From the NCBI GenBank assembly GCA_015655535.1, contig JAATEW010000084.1, positions 1 to 12,794 on the forward strand: a stretch of 12,794 nucleotides of DNA, given 5' to 3'. Position numbers and translations under genes: made by a program. The stretch comes from Hyphomicrobiales bacterium. GTDB lineage: Bacteria; Pseudomonadota; Alphaproteobacteria; Rhizobiales; Beijerinckiaceae. The notes beneath the pieces are model-generated. The model searched no databases. It was not told where the DNA came from and saw only the letters and a list, made by a program, of their open reading frames with translations. This document shows, one piece after another, positions 6,142-12,794 of the stretch. Numbering within the stretch: the first letter of the stretch is position 1; every line of letters begins with the position of its first letter.

Positions 6142-6837
6142 TTGACAACGCTGACGGCCACTTTCCAAGTCCTGAAAGCCATTCGCGTCGGCCGCCGGCC
6201 AGCGGCCGGTGATGCACGCCAAGGCCGCACCCGCCAGCTTTTTGCCGACAGGAGCGGGGCGACCGCCGTCGAATTCGCCCTCGTCGCCGCGCCCATGCTT
6301 TTGACAGTCATGGCCGTGCTGCAAAGCGGGCTCTTTGTCTATTTTTCAGGTCAGCTCGACCATGCGACGCAAGCCGCGGCGCGGCAGATTTTGACGGGCA
6401 GCGTCCAAAACGCCACAACCAGCGCATCGGACTTCCGAACGAAGATCTTGTGCCCATTATTGCCGAGCGTGATGTCGTGCAGCAGCGTCATCGTCAATCT
6501 TCAGGCTTTCAGCGGCGGCAGTTATCCGAGCGGCTTTAACGCATTCGTCAATGCTTCGCAGACGGGCATCATCCTCCCGCCGCTCGACAATACGAAGACC
6601 ACCTTCTGCCCTGGGACGCCCCAGCTGCCAGGCGCAGGGCAACAATTCCCGCAATATGTCTATCTTCAGGTCTACTATGCCATGCCGCTTTTCGGAAGCG
6701 TCTGGCTGCCTGTGACCACGACGACCTACAACGGCAAGACCGTGAAGCTGATCGGTTCTTCCGCGGCTTTTCGGAATGAGCCTTTCATTCAAACGTCCGG
6801 CACGTCTTACCAAACCGCCTACCCAAAATGCTCATGA
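6142..6837 (+). CDS. TadE-like pilus assembly pseudopilin
   Basis: A 231-aa minor-pilin-like protein of the Tad (tight adherence, Flp type IVb pilus) system. The signature is the short basic N-terminus ending in FADRSGATAVEFALVAAPML: the GATAVEFAL motif with Glu44 starts the single membrane helix (about 40-62), as in TadE/TadF, which are processed by the prepilin peptidase TadV. The rest is a Ser/Thr/Asn-rich exported domain with several Cys (in KILCPLL, VMSCSS, TFCPG and the C-terminal PKCS), which could form disulfides. The start is a TTG with no clear ribosome binding site; no in-frame ATG lies before the TadE motif, so the true start is uncertain. The stop overlaps the next gene by ATGA, indicating translational coupling. 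Confidence 0.85.
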   Translation: MTTLTATFQVLKAIRVGRRPAAGDARQGRTRQLFADRSGATAVEFALVAAPMLLTVMAVLQSGLFVYFSGQLDHATQAAARQILTGSVQNATTSASDFRTKILCPLLPSVMSCSSVIVNLQAFSGGSYPSGFNAFVNASQTGIILPPLDNTKTTFCPGTPQLPGAGQQFPQYVYLQVYYAMPLFGSVWLPVTTTTYNGKTVKLIGSSAAFRNEPFIQTSGTSYQTAYPKCS

Positions 6838-7634
6838 GCCGATCGACATCCCATTTTCACAGGCCGTCGGCTCCGCTTGCATGGGCATCTTGCAGCTTGT
6901 CGGCCTTCGCCCGCTCGACGCGGGCAATCGCGGCCGTTGAATTCGCAATCATCCTGCCGCTCATGATCATCGTGATGCTGGGCTCCGTGGAAGTGGCGCG
7001 GCTTTTGACCTTCTCGCGGCGCGTCAATCTGGTCGCGAACACGGCGGTTCAAATGCTCAGTGAGCCGGCTGTGGCGCAAGTGCCAAGCAATGTGACCATC
7101 CCTGCTCCCAACAATGTTTCGAGCGGAAACGTGACCTATACCGACCTGCATACTGCGCAGGACTCGGCAATGGTGATTTTTCCGCAGGTTCTTTCGGATG
7201 CCGCGCAAAAGGGCATTTCCTGGACGAACGACATTAAAATCTCGATGGCAAGCGTAAGATTCGTGCCGCCGCCTTCAGGCTGCAAAAGCTCATGCAGTTA
7301 TCAGGCAAATGTCGTATGGGCGTCCGGGCCGAATGCCCGCACTTGCGGCGTTCCCTTAACGGCAGCGGACGACAACGTGACACCGTCGAAGACGACGCTT
7401 CCAAAGGACCTTTTTCCTTCGCCGTCAACACCCGTGACGAACCTCTATTCGGCAGGCTCCATCGTCGTGGTGGATGTCGACTACACTTATACCCCGCTTT
7501 TCACGTCAAAGTTTTTCGGATCGATCCGCATGCAACGCTCCGCTTATCTGTCTCCGCGCTATGTGCAGCTCGTCCTGTATGATTCGACGCAGGCGGGCGA
7601 TGATAAAATCGGGAAAATGTGCTCGACCTTCTAA
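6834..7634 (+). CDS. Second TadE-like pilus assembly pseudopilin
   Basis: A second, longer TadE-family pseudopilin, 266 aa. After a basic, poorly conserved N-terminus comes RAIAAVEFAIILPLMIIVML, the TadE motif with Glu at position 5 of the helix (AVEFA) and a membrane helix at about residues 30-52. The remainder is a periplasmic domain with paired Cys (SGCKSSCSY, ARTCGV, KMCSTF). I start it at the ATG at 6834, which overlaps the upstream TGA as ATGA; an ATG two codons earlier (6828) is equally in frame. It and the first TadE-like gene probably form an operon with the TadG-like gene, 39 nt downstream of its stop. In TadE/TadF/TadG systems these proteins assist pilus assembly or surface adhesion. 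Confidence 0.88.
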   Translation: MSRSTSHFHRPSAPLAWASCSLSAFARSTRAIAAVEFAIILPLMIIVMLGSVEVARLLTFSRRVNLVANTAVQMLSEPAVAQVPSNVTIPAPNNVSSGNVTYTDLHTAQDSAMVIFPQVLSDAAQKGISWTNDIKISMASVRFVPPPSGCKSSCSYQANVVWASGPNARTCGVPLTAADDNVTPSKTTLPKDLFPSPSTPVTNLYSAGSIVVVDVDYTYTPLFTSKFFGSIRMQRSAYLSPRYVQLVLYDSTQAGDDKIGKMCSTF

Positions 7635-7673
7635 AGGGCTAAGCAACAGCCAATGACCAATGAGGACCGTTCC

Positions 7674-9167
7674 ATGTCGCAGTTTGGAGGCCTGTTCAAC
7701 ATCCGCAAATTCGCGGCGGACCAGCGCGCCAATGTGGCAATGATCTTTGCGCTTTCAGCGCTTGTTCTGGTCGGCCTGACCGGGATGGGTGTCGATTACT
7801 ACAAAGCGCTCTCGACAAAATCGCAGCTCGATCTCGCGGCCGATGCCGCATCGATCGAGGCCATCACGACAGTGAGCAGTTATATCAAAGCCAATCCAAC
7901 CACGGATGTGACCACTGCTTTCAACACCATTAAGCCTACAGCGATTTCTCAAGGCCAGAATGCTTTCATCGTCAATGCGGGCAAGGCCTATACGCGCACG
8001 ATGACGACGGCGCCGACACCGGATGTGACGCTGGGCTCCGACAAGCAAACGGTTTCGGCTTCGATAAACTACACCGCCGCTTCGCCCAACGCCTTCGGAC
8101 CGCTTTTCAGCGTCAAGAAGATCAATATGTCAGGAACTTCGTCCGCGAGCCTGACGCTGCCCAAATATCTCGATTTCTATATGCTGCTCGATATGTCGGG
8201 CTCGATGGGCTTTCCCTCGACGTCCACCGGACAAACGCAGCTTACGGGCCTCAACCACGACAATAACGACGTCATCAAAACCGGTCGCGCGTTTGCTTGT
8301 CATTTTCCCGGCAATGCTTGTTCTACGAAAACTAAGAACGGCGGCAGCGCCTCAGCCCCTTGCACCGGCTACAACCTCGCCGCGACAAACGTCATTCAAT
8401 TGCGCGCCGCCGCCGTCGGCGAAGCCATCAAGGACTTGATCACCAATGCCAAGCTGACGATGCAGAATACGGGACTTACCAAGCAGTTCCGCCTCGGCAT
8501 TTATCCGTACATCAAAACCATGGATGTCTTCTACGCGCTCTCAACCGACCTCGACGGGGCGAGCACGGCGATTTCCAACTTGGGAGGAGGAAATGGCCAG
8601 GGCCTGAGCAATTTGTTGGATACGGGAGTCCCAACCCAGGGCCAGACGTGTACGACGAACAAAGGCGTGAAGACATGCACCCCCGGCTATGGCAGCGGCG
8701 GCACGGATACGAATGTTGCTCTCAACGGACTCACGGTAAACAATACACATACTGTCAACGGTATAATCGACGAAATTCAAGTTACAGGCAATGGATCAAG
8801 CTCAACCTCGCCGCAAGCCTTTGTGTTTCTCGTGACTGATGGCGCCCAAAACCCCCAATCCTATAATAACGGCTTTCAGGGCTCCAACGTGCCTTATAAT
8901 CTCGATCCGAATTGGTGCACGGCTGTCAAGAAGAACGCTTATATCGCTGTTCTCTACATTCCCTACGAACCGATCAATCCGCCAAGCACCGCCTATAACA
9001 ACGAAGACAATAATGTGAACGCCATCATTCCAAACATTCCAAACACGCTTCAACAATGCGCGTCGAACGGATTTTATTTTACCGCCACCACGCCAGACCA
9101 GATCAACAGCACAATGGTTCAGATGTTCTATCAAGCCGTTGACCAAGTCGCGCATCTCACGCATTGA
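7674..9167 (+). CDS. TadG-like protein with von Willebrand factor A domain
   Basis: A 497-aa Tad-system protein. The N-terminal segment DQRANVAMIFALSALVLVG, then GVDYYKA (about 16-45), is the TadE/G-like membrane anchor. The C-terminal part is a VWA domain with a complete metal-ion-dependent adhesion site: DMSGSMG (Asp173, Ser175, Ser177), Thr346 in TDTNVALNGL, and Asp389 in LVTDGAQ. Long Cys- and Gly-containing inserts separate the first and second motifs (173 residues), as is common in TadG proteins. It likely projects into the periplasm or surface and takes part in adhesion or pilus assembly. The ATG at 7674 is chosen because GAGGA (7662-7666) lies 7 nt upstream; the ATG at 7653 lacks such a site. 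The protein is Asn/Thr/Ser rich compared with neighbours. Confidence 0.9.
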   Translation: MSQFGGLFNIRKFAADQRANVAMIFALSALVLVGLTGMGVDYYKALSTKSQLDLAADAASIEAITTVSSYIKANPTTDVTTAFNTIKPTAISQGQNAFIVNAGKAYTRTMTTAPTPDVTLGSDKQTVSASINYTAASPNAFGPLFSVKKINMSGTSSASLTLPKYLDFYMLLDMSGSMGFPSTSTGQTQLTGLNHDNNDVIKTGRAFACHFPGNACSTKTKNGGSASAPCTGYNLAATNVIQLRAAAVGEAIKDLITNAKLTMQNTGLTKQFRLGIYPYIKTMDVFYALSTDLDGASTAISNLGGGNGQGLSNLLDTGVPTQGQTCTTNKGVKTCTPGYGSGGTDTNVALNGLTVNNTHTVNGIIDEIQVTGNGSSSTSPQAFVFLVTDGAQNPQSYNNGFQGSNVPYNLDPNWCTAVKKNAYIAVLYIPYEPINPPSTAYNNEDNNVNAIIPNIPNTLQQCASNGFYFTATTPDQINSTMVQMFYQAVDQVAHLTH

Positions 9168-9175
9168 GCATGGCG

Positions 9176-9409
9176 TCAGAGGCTCAGATCATATTGATTG
9201 GCGAGTGGAAAGAGCACGCGTTTCACCGCCGCCTCGACCTTCACGTCGGTTGTCTTTTCAAGCCGCAATTTGCGGATCGTCCAGGTCATGTCGAGCCCCG
9301 GCTCATCGATCCGATAGACTTCAAGGGAGGCCGCGAGCACGCCTTCGGCCCTGAGGCCCGCGATGATCATCGCGGCCAATTCATCGGCGGATTTGCTCTC
9401 TTTCGCCAT
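9176..9409 (-). CDS. Hypothetical protein, 77 aa, unrecognised
   Basis: I do not recognise this family. The product begins MAKESKSADELAAMIIAGLR and is predicted soluble: an N-terminal amphipathic helix (ADELAAMIIAGLRAEG), a central strand-rich part with LDMTWTIRKLRLEK, and a final helix (VKVEAAVKRVLFPLANQYDLSL). I chose the ATG at 9409-9407 because GGAG lies 7 nt upstream on the minus strand; the frame stays open to 9439 without a better site. It is convergent with the TadG-like gene (8 bp between stops) and divergent from the 128-aa gene, so it is probably transcribed alone. Confidence 0.7.
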   Translation of the reverse strand: MAKESKSADELAAMIIAGLRAEGVLAASLEVYRIDEPGLDMTWTIRKLRLEKTTDVKVEAAVKRVLFPLANQYDLSL

Positions 9410-9526
9410 GATCTCACTCCAAGCCGGCACTCCGGTCAATCAGCATAACCCGCGCCAAAAGCCTCTGCATTTGTCTTCGGCGTTGCGTCCATACGCCCGG
9501 CACGATATGCGACAGGCCATGTTTTC

Positions 9527-9557
9527 AAGCGGAATGCCCGCTTCGCCGGTATCGGCG
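9527..9557 (+). promoter_or_regulatory. Two abutting small hairpins before the 128-aa gene
   Basis: AAGCGG-AATGC-CCGCTT (9527-9543) is followed directly by CGCCG-GTAT-CGGCG (9544-9557), two adjoining stem-loops of 6 and 5 bp. They end 5 nt before the Shine-Dalgarno AAGGA (9563-9567), so if transcribed they would lie in the leader next to the ribosome site. A structural or regulatory role is only a suggestion; stems this short occur by chance in GC-rich DNA. Confidence 0.3.
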
Positions 9558-9574
9558 CAACCAAGGACATGACC

Positions 9575-9961
9575 ATGGCAGACAAGAGCACAGGCCCATC
9601 GGCGGAGGAGGAACAGCTCATCGCCGATGCGCAGCAGAAATTCGGCAGCTTCTTTCGCTGGGTGAGTTTTCTAAACGACATGATCAAAAAAGACATCGGG
9701 CCGGACTATGGCCTCATCGTCAATAATCCGGAAGTGAACGTCGCCGAGCAAAAGGTGAGCGGCACGCTCGATGTGTCGCGCCGCTTCAAGGAGCCGATGT
9801 CGATCCCTTTCGCGATCCAGGGCGAGACGATCAGCTTTCAGCATCTCAAGTTCGAACGCGAGAACAAGGCGACTGGGCAGAAGTCGAGCACATTCCATCT
9901 GTCGACGGTGGACGACGCCAATCGCATTCTCGGCGACGTCATCCAGGACTATATCGGCTGA
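9575..9961 (+). CDS. Hypothetical protein, 128 aa, unrecognised
   Basis: I do not recognise this family. The protein is soluble, without signal peptide, Cys or membrane helix. An acidic helix (AEEEQLIADAQQKFGSFF) is followed by WVSFLNDMIKKDIGPDYGL and a probable beta-rich core (VNVAEQKVSGTLDVSRRF, IPFAIQGETISFQHLKFE), then a C-terminal helix VDDANRILGDVIQDYIG. The ATG at 9575 has AAGGA 7 nt upstream; the ATG at 9569 is too close to that site. It is followed on the same strand, after 116 bp, by another small gene of unknown role. Confidence 0.75.
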   Translation: MADKSTGPSAEEEQLIADAQQKFGSFFRWVSFLNDMIKKDIGPDYGLIVNNPEVNVAEQKVSGTLDVSRRFKEPMSIPFAIQGETISFQHLKFERENKATGQKSSTFHLSTVDDANRILGDVIQDYIG

Positions 9962-10077
9962 GCTTTGCGGAAACCTCCAAGGCACAAATATTGCTTTCCA
10001 GCGGCTTGAGGCAATTTTGACGCGTGATCCCTGCGCTGCGCATCGCTTAGGGACGCGCGCTTTCTTGGAGATCAGCC

Positions 10078-10368
10078 ATGCTCCCGCAAGTCGTCCTGGT
10101 CGACGGAGTGCCGAAATGCGTGATACGTCCGACCGATAAGAAGGATCTCGATCGCTTCGTCCGCAACGGCAAAAAATGGCTTCAGGCCGGCAATGAAGAG
10201 GCCAAATGCACCTACCGGCAGGCCGATGATGCAGAGAGCGCGATATGGAAGAACGCCTTCGCGCTGCATAAGGCCTGGGGCGGCGCCGACGAAACCTTTT
10301 TCGGCATCCCGCTAGGCTTGCCGGCTGAGGCGCCACCGGCCGCGGCGCCTTCCGAGCCGGGTGCGTGA
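10078..10368 (+). CDS. Hypothetical protein, 96 aa, unrecognised
   Basis: I do not recognise this family. The N-terminal part reads MLPQVVLVDGVPKCVIRPTD, then a basic helix (KKDLDRFVRNGKKWLQAG) and a second helix with ESAIWKNAFALHKAWGG; the last 20 residues are Ala/Pro/Glu rich and look disordered (PAEAPPAAAPSEPGA). No export signal is visible. GGAG stands 9 nt before the ATG. It ends just before the compound palindromic element and is convergent with era. The 116 bp before it contain nothing I can identify. Confidence 0.7.
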   Translation: MLPQVVLVDGVPKCVIRPTDKKDLDRFVRNGKKWLQAGNEEAKCTYRQADDAESAIWKNAFALHKAWGGADETFFGIPLGLPAEAPPAAAPSEPGA

Positions 10369-10372
10369 TTCA

Positions 10373-10508
10373 AGCCGTCATTGCGAGCCATGGGGCGTTG
10401 CGTAGCGACGCCCGTCGCAAGCAATGGGCTATGGCGAAGCAATCCAGAGCAATCGCCTAGACGATCGCATGGATTGCTTCGTCGCTTCGCCTCCTCGCAA
10501 TGACGGCT
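10373..10508. repeat. Compound palindromic repeat element between convergent genes
   Basis: A 136-bp element bounded by perfect 15-bp inverted arms AGCCGTCATTGCGAG (10373-10387) and CTCGCAATGACGGCT (10494-10508). Inside are a 12-bp pair CGAAGCAATCCA (10435-10446) with TGGATTGCTTCG (10470-10481), and a small hairpin GGGCGT/ACGCCC (10393-10398, 10408-10413). CGTCATTGCGAG-type arms with an internal AGCAATCCA pair are a pattern I know from dispersed repeats of Hyphomicrobiales and other alphaproteobacteria. It lies between a plus-strand gene and era, where it may end transcription from both sides. Spurious reading frames on it give peptides such as SRHCEEAKRRSNP. Confidence 0.85.
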
Positions 10509-10532
10509 GATTGACCGAGCCCAGACTGACAT

Positions 10533-11468
10533 TCAGTCCTTCGGAAAGGCGAGGCCCATTTCGCGATAGCGTTCTGGATCGTCAGACCAGTTCTCGCGCA
10601 CTTTCACGAAGAGAAAGAGATGCACTTTCTGCTCGGCCGCGGCGGCGATCTCCTTGCGCGCGGCTGTGCCGATCGCCTTGATCGTGCGGCCGCCCTCGCC
10701 GATGACGATTTTCTTATGCCCTTCGCGCATCACATAGATCGTCTGCTCGATCCGCGCAGACCCATCCGGCTGATCCGTCCATTGCTCCGTGACCACCGTC
10801 GATTGATAGGGCAATTCATCGTGCAGCCGCTCGAAGATTTTTTCGCGCGTGATCTCGGCGGCGAGCGCGCGCAGCGGCGCATCCGAGACCTGGTCTTCCG
10901 GATAGAGCCAAGGACCCGGCGGCATACGCGCCGCCAGATGCGCTTTCAGCAAAGGCACGCCATGGCCTTTCAATGCCGAGATCATGAAGGTCTCGGCGAA
11001 GGGCAGTTTTTTGTTGAGGAGATCCGCCAAGGCCAAGAGGCGCGGCGGCTCGATCGTATCGATCTTGTTCAGGACGAGAATTTTCGCGCCGCGAATCTGC
11101 GGCAGCCGTTCAAGAATAGCATCGACTTCCGCATCGGCGCCTTTGCGGGAATCGACGAGCAGCGCCGCCGCATCCGCGTCTTCGGCACCACCCCAGGCCG
11201 ATGTCACCATGGCCCGATCGAGCCGGCGCTTCGGCGCGAAAATGCCGGGCGTATCGACGAAGATGATCTGCGTCTCGCCCTCAAGCGCGATGCCGCGCAC
11301 CAAGGCCCGCGTCGTCTGCACTTTGCGCGACACGATGGACACTTTGGTGCCGACAAGCTGATTGATGAGGGTCGATTTGCCGGCGTTCGGCGCCCCGATC
11401 AGCGCCACGAAACCGCACCGCGTATATAGTTCGGAAATCGTCTCGGCCGCCGGCTCGCCGCCGGTCAT
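10533..11468 (-). CDS. era: GTPase Era
   Basis: An essential GTPase that binds 16S rRNA near its 3' end and supports 30S subunit maturation. The 311-aa length is usual. The GTPase motifs are clear: G1 GAPNAGKST (25-33), the switch I region KVQTTR (49-54), G3 DTPG (72-75), G4 NKID (134-137) and G5 SALKG. The C-terminal KH domain has the GHKKIVIGEGGRTIKAIG loop that contacts RNA, preceded by the Era-specific ELPYQSTVVTEQW stretch. The start codon overlaps the rnc stop as ATGA, so translation is coupled to rnc. It is the last gene of the operon seen here; the palindromic element downstream probably marks the transcript end. Confidence 0.98.
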   Translation of the reverse strand: MTGGEPAAETISELYTRCGFVALIGAPNAGKSTLINQLVGTKVSIVSRKVQTTRALVRGIALEGETQIIFVDTPGIFAPKRRLDRAMVTSAWGGAEDADAAALLVDSRKGADAEVDAILERLPQIRGAKILVLNKIDTIEPPRLLALADLLNKKLPFAETFMISALKGHGVPLLKAHLAARMPPGPWLYPEDQVSDAPLRALAAEITREKIFERLHDELPYQSTVVTEQWTDQPDGSARIEQTIYVMREGHKKIVIGEGGRTIKAIGTAARKEIAAAAEQKVHLFLFVKVRENWSDDPERYREMGLAFPKD

Positions 11469-12178
11469 GCCGCACCCGTGTTTTCGCTGCTGCCGATGCC
11501 CTCGCGCGCGATAAAAATCTCGGCCGCCGATTGCTCGGCCCGCCGCTTCGAAAAGCCCTTGGCCTCAGCCGGTTCATAGCCGGTCACGACCACGGCAATG
11601 GTGAATTCGGGCGCGTGATCCGGCCCTGTGCGGTCTTGTTCGCGATAGACAGGCGGCGCCAGGCCGCGCGCTTGCGCCCATTCCTGCAAAGCGGTTTTAG
11701 GATCGCGCAGCGGCCTTCGCGGCGAGCGCATGCGTGCCTCGAAGGCCTGTGTCACAACGCGTTTGGCGGCCTCAAATCCCGCATCGAGAAAGACGGCGCC
11801 GATGATCGACTCGCAAATATCGCCGAGGATCGCGGTCTTGGCAGCGCCTGTCTGCTTCTCGCTTTCACCAAGGCGTACAAACGTCGCGACGCCCCATTCG
11901 AGCGCGACCTCGGCGCAGCTCTCCTTGCGCACGAGATCGGCGAGGCGGCGCGAGAGTTCGCCTTCTTCCGCGTCGGGAAAGGCAGCGTAAAGCATATCGG
12001 CGACGACAAGGCCGAGCACCCGGTCGCCGAGAAATTCGAGCCTCTGGTAGGTTTCGCTCCGCGCCGCATTGGCGGCGCTGACATGGGTCAACGCCAAGCC
12101 GATCAGATGCGCATTTGCAAAGCTATGCCCAATCCGCGCTTCGAGCGGGCCTATGTCTTGCTGTTTCGGCCGCTGCAT
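11465..12178 (-). CDS. rnc: Ribonuclease III
   Basis: A double-strand-specific endoribonuclease for rRNA and mRNA processing, 237 aa. The signature RLEFLGDRVLGL (46-57) carries the metal-binding residues Glu48 and Asp52; the second site is in ILGDICESIIGAVFLDAGFE with the Asp and catalytic Glu (DICE). The C-terminal part (about 155-225) is a double-stranded-RNA-binding domain, with DPKTALQEWAQARG at its start and KGFSKRRAEQSAAEIF as the final helix. The usual ERLEFLGDAVL reads QRLEFLGDRVL here, a mild variant. Its ATG overlaps the lepB stop by one base (TAATG), and its stop overlaps era, so the three genes form a tightly coupled operon. Confidence 0.98.
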   Translation of the reverse strand: MQRPKQQDIGPLEARIGHSFANAHLIGLALTHVSAANAARSETYQRLEFLGDRVLGLVVADMLYAAFPDAEEGELSRRLADLVRKESCAEVALEWGVATFVRLGESEKQTGAAKTAILGDICESIIGAVFLDAGFEAAKRVVTQAFEARMRSPRRPLRDPKTALQEWAQARGLAPPVYREQDRTGPDHAPEFTIAVVVTGYEPAEAKGFSKRRAEQSAAEIFIAREGIGSSENTGAA

Positions 12179-12794
12179 TATTTCACGGGCTGGAACATTC
12201 TATTCCAGCGCAAATCCCAGGGCCATTTCCAGAAGGCCCAGGCAGGTTGGCCGTCGCCTATGGAGAAGAAGGTGACTTCGGCACGGCCGACCAGGTTTTC
12301 AAAGGGCACATAGCCGACGCCGCCTTGATCCGGCGGGACGCGGCTATCCGTCGAATTGTCGCGATTGTCGCCCATCATGAAATAATGATCCGGCGGCACC
12401 TCGAAGACGCCCGTGTTGTCGTTGAAGCCATTGTCGCCCTGGATCTCGATGACCGTATGCGAGACTCCGCCCGGCAAGGTCTCCTTATAGGTCGCGACTT
12501 CGGTTTCGCGGCCGTAGAAATCCTCGGTCGTCACTTTCGCAATCGGCTCGCGCGGAACGATCTCGCCATTGATGTAGAGCGGGCCTTGCCTAACCTGGAT
12601 CTTGTCGCCGGGCAGGCCGATGACGCGCTTGATGTAATCGGTCTGGCCGTCGCGCGGCAGTTTGAACACGACGACGTCGCCGCGCTTCGGCGGCGATCCG
12701 AAAATCCGGCCCTTGAAGAGATCCGGGCTGAAGGGGATCGAATGGTTCGAATAGCCATAGGCATATTTCGAGACGAAGAGATAATCGCCGACAA
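12178..12794 (-). CDS. lepB: Signal peptidase I, 5' end cut by window edge
   Basis: The visible 204 C-terminal residues belong to the type I signal peptidase, which releases exported proteins from the membrane by a Ser/Lys dyad. The frame is open to the right edge, so the N-terminal membrane segments and the catalytic Ser (normally in a PSGSMxPT motif) lie outside. Seen are the strand leading to DYLFVSKYAYGYS, box C/D RGDVVVFKLP and YIKRVIGLPGD with the catalytic Lys, and box E GDNRDNSTDSR. The GQTDYIKRVIGLPGDKIQ layout is typical of the family. An in-frame GTG at 12669 would begin inside the enzyme and is not the true start. It is first in the lepB-rnc-era transcript as far as this window shows. 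Confidence 0.97.
   Translation of the reverse strand, partial: VGDYLFVSKYAYGYSNHSIPFSPDLFKGRIFGSPPKRGDVVVFKLPRDGQTDYIKRVIGLPGDKIQVRQGPLYINGEIVPREPIAKVTTEDFYGRETEVATYKETLPGGVSHTVIEIQGDNGFNDNTGVFEVPPDHYFMMGDNRDNSTDSRVPPDQGGVGYVPFENLVGRAEVTFFSIGDGQPAWAFWKWPWDLRWNRMFQPVK

Noticed and set aside
6142..6147. TTGACA as a -35 promoter hexamer
   Set aside because: No -10-like hexamer lies 16-18 bp downstream, and the site coincides with the only candidate start codon of the TadE-like gene.
10212..10532. Minus-strand open frame of 106 codons ending at era
   Set aside because: It overlaps a plus-strand gene and the palindromic element; the SRHCEEAKRRSNP peptide is a typical translation of this repeat type, not a protein.
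10620..11429. Plus-strand open frame of 269 codons over era
   Set aside because: It is antisense to era, with an Arg/His/Asp-rich composition typical of shadow frames in GC-rich DNA and no recognisable motif.
11531..12313. Plus-strand open frame of 260 codons over rnc and lepB
   Set aside because: It is the antisense shadow of two certain genes and shows no family pattern.

Overview
The window looks like a chromosomal segment of a high-GC alphaproteobacterium, most likely in the Hyphomicrobiales (Rhizobiales). The main evidence is a MipZ-type division-site ATPase, the gene order lepB-rnc-era, a NDUFS6-like CHCC zinc-finger protein, Tad-type minor pilin genes, and a long palindromic element of a kind common in this order. 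A Beijerinckiaceae/Methylocystaceae-like host is possible, but I inferred that from memory and did not test it.

Layout. (1) 1-1485: a short-chain dehydrogenase/reductase homologue (minus strand, cut by the left edge) is divergent from an XRE/MmyB-like regulator. The 82-bp gap between them holds a TATAC-2-GTATA palindrome that fits an autoregulatory operator. (2) 1486-2361: a structured leader with two interleaved inverted repeats precedes a Tat-exported lipoprotein of the L,D-transpeptidase (YkuD) family, which has lost its catalytic His. (3) 2446-5267, plus strand: CHCC zinc-finger protein, FAD monooxygenase, mipZ, and a 79-aa protein I do not recognise, the last preceded by an inverted repeat. 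(4) 5283-5383: two tandem copies of a nested-hairpin repeat between convergent genes, then an AHSA1/SRPBCC protein on the minus strand. (5) 5852-6141: a 290-bp divergent intergenic region. (6) 6142-9167, plus strand: two TadE-like pseudopilins and a TadG-like protein with an intact VWA metal-binding site. No other tad genes are present in the window. (7) 9176-10368: three small genes of unknown function. (8) 10373-10508: a 136-bp compound palindromic repeat between convergent genes. (9) 10533-12794, minus strand: the tightly overlapping housekeeping operon lepB (cut by the right edge)-rnc-era.

I found no clear evidence for a wholly new multi-gene system. The observations most worth checking are the SDR homologue lacking its catalytic triad beside an MmyB-like regulator, the His-to-Tyr L,D-transpeptidase homologue, the A-B-A'-B' repeat arrangement ahead of it (possible pseudoknot or switch), and the tandem palindromic repeats. 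No RNA genes, insertion sequences or CRISPR arrays were seen. All family calls come from motifs read by eye, without database searches.
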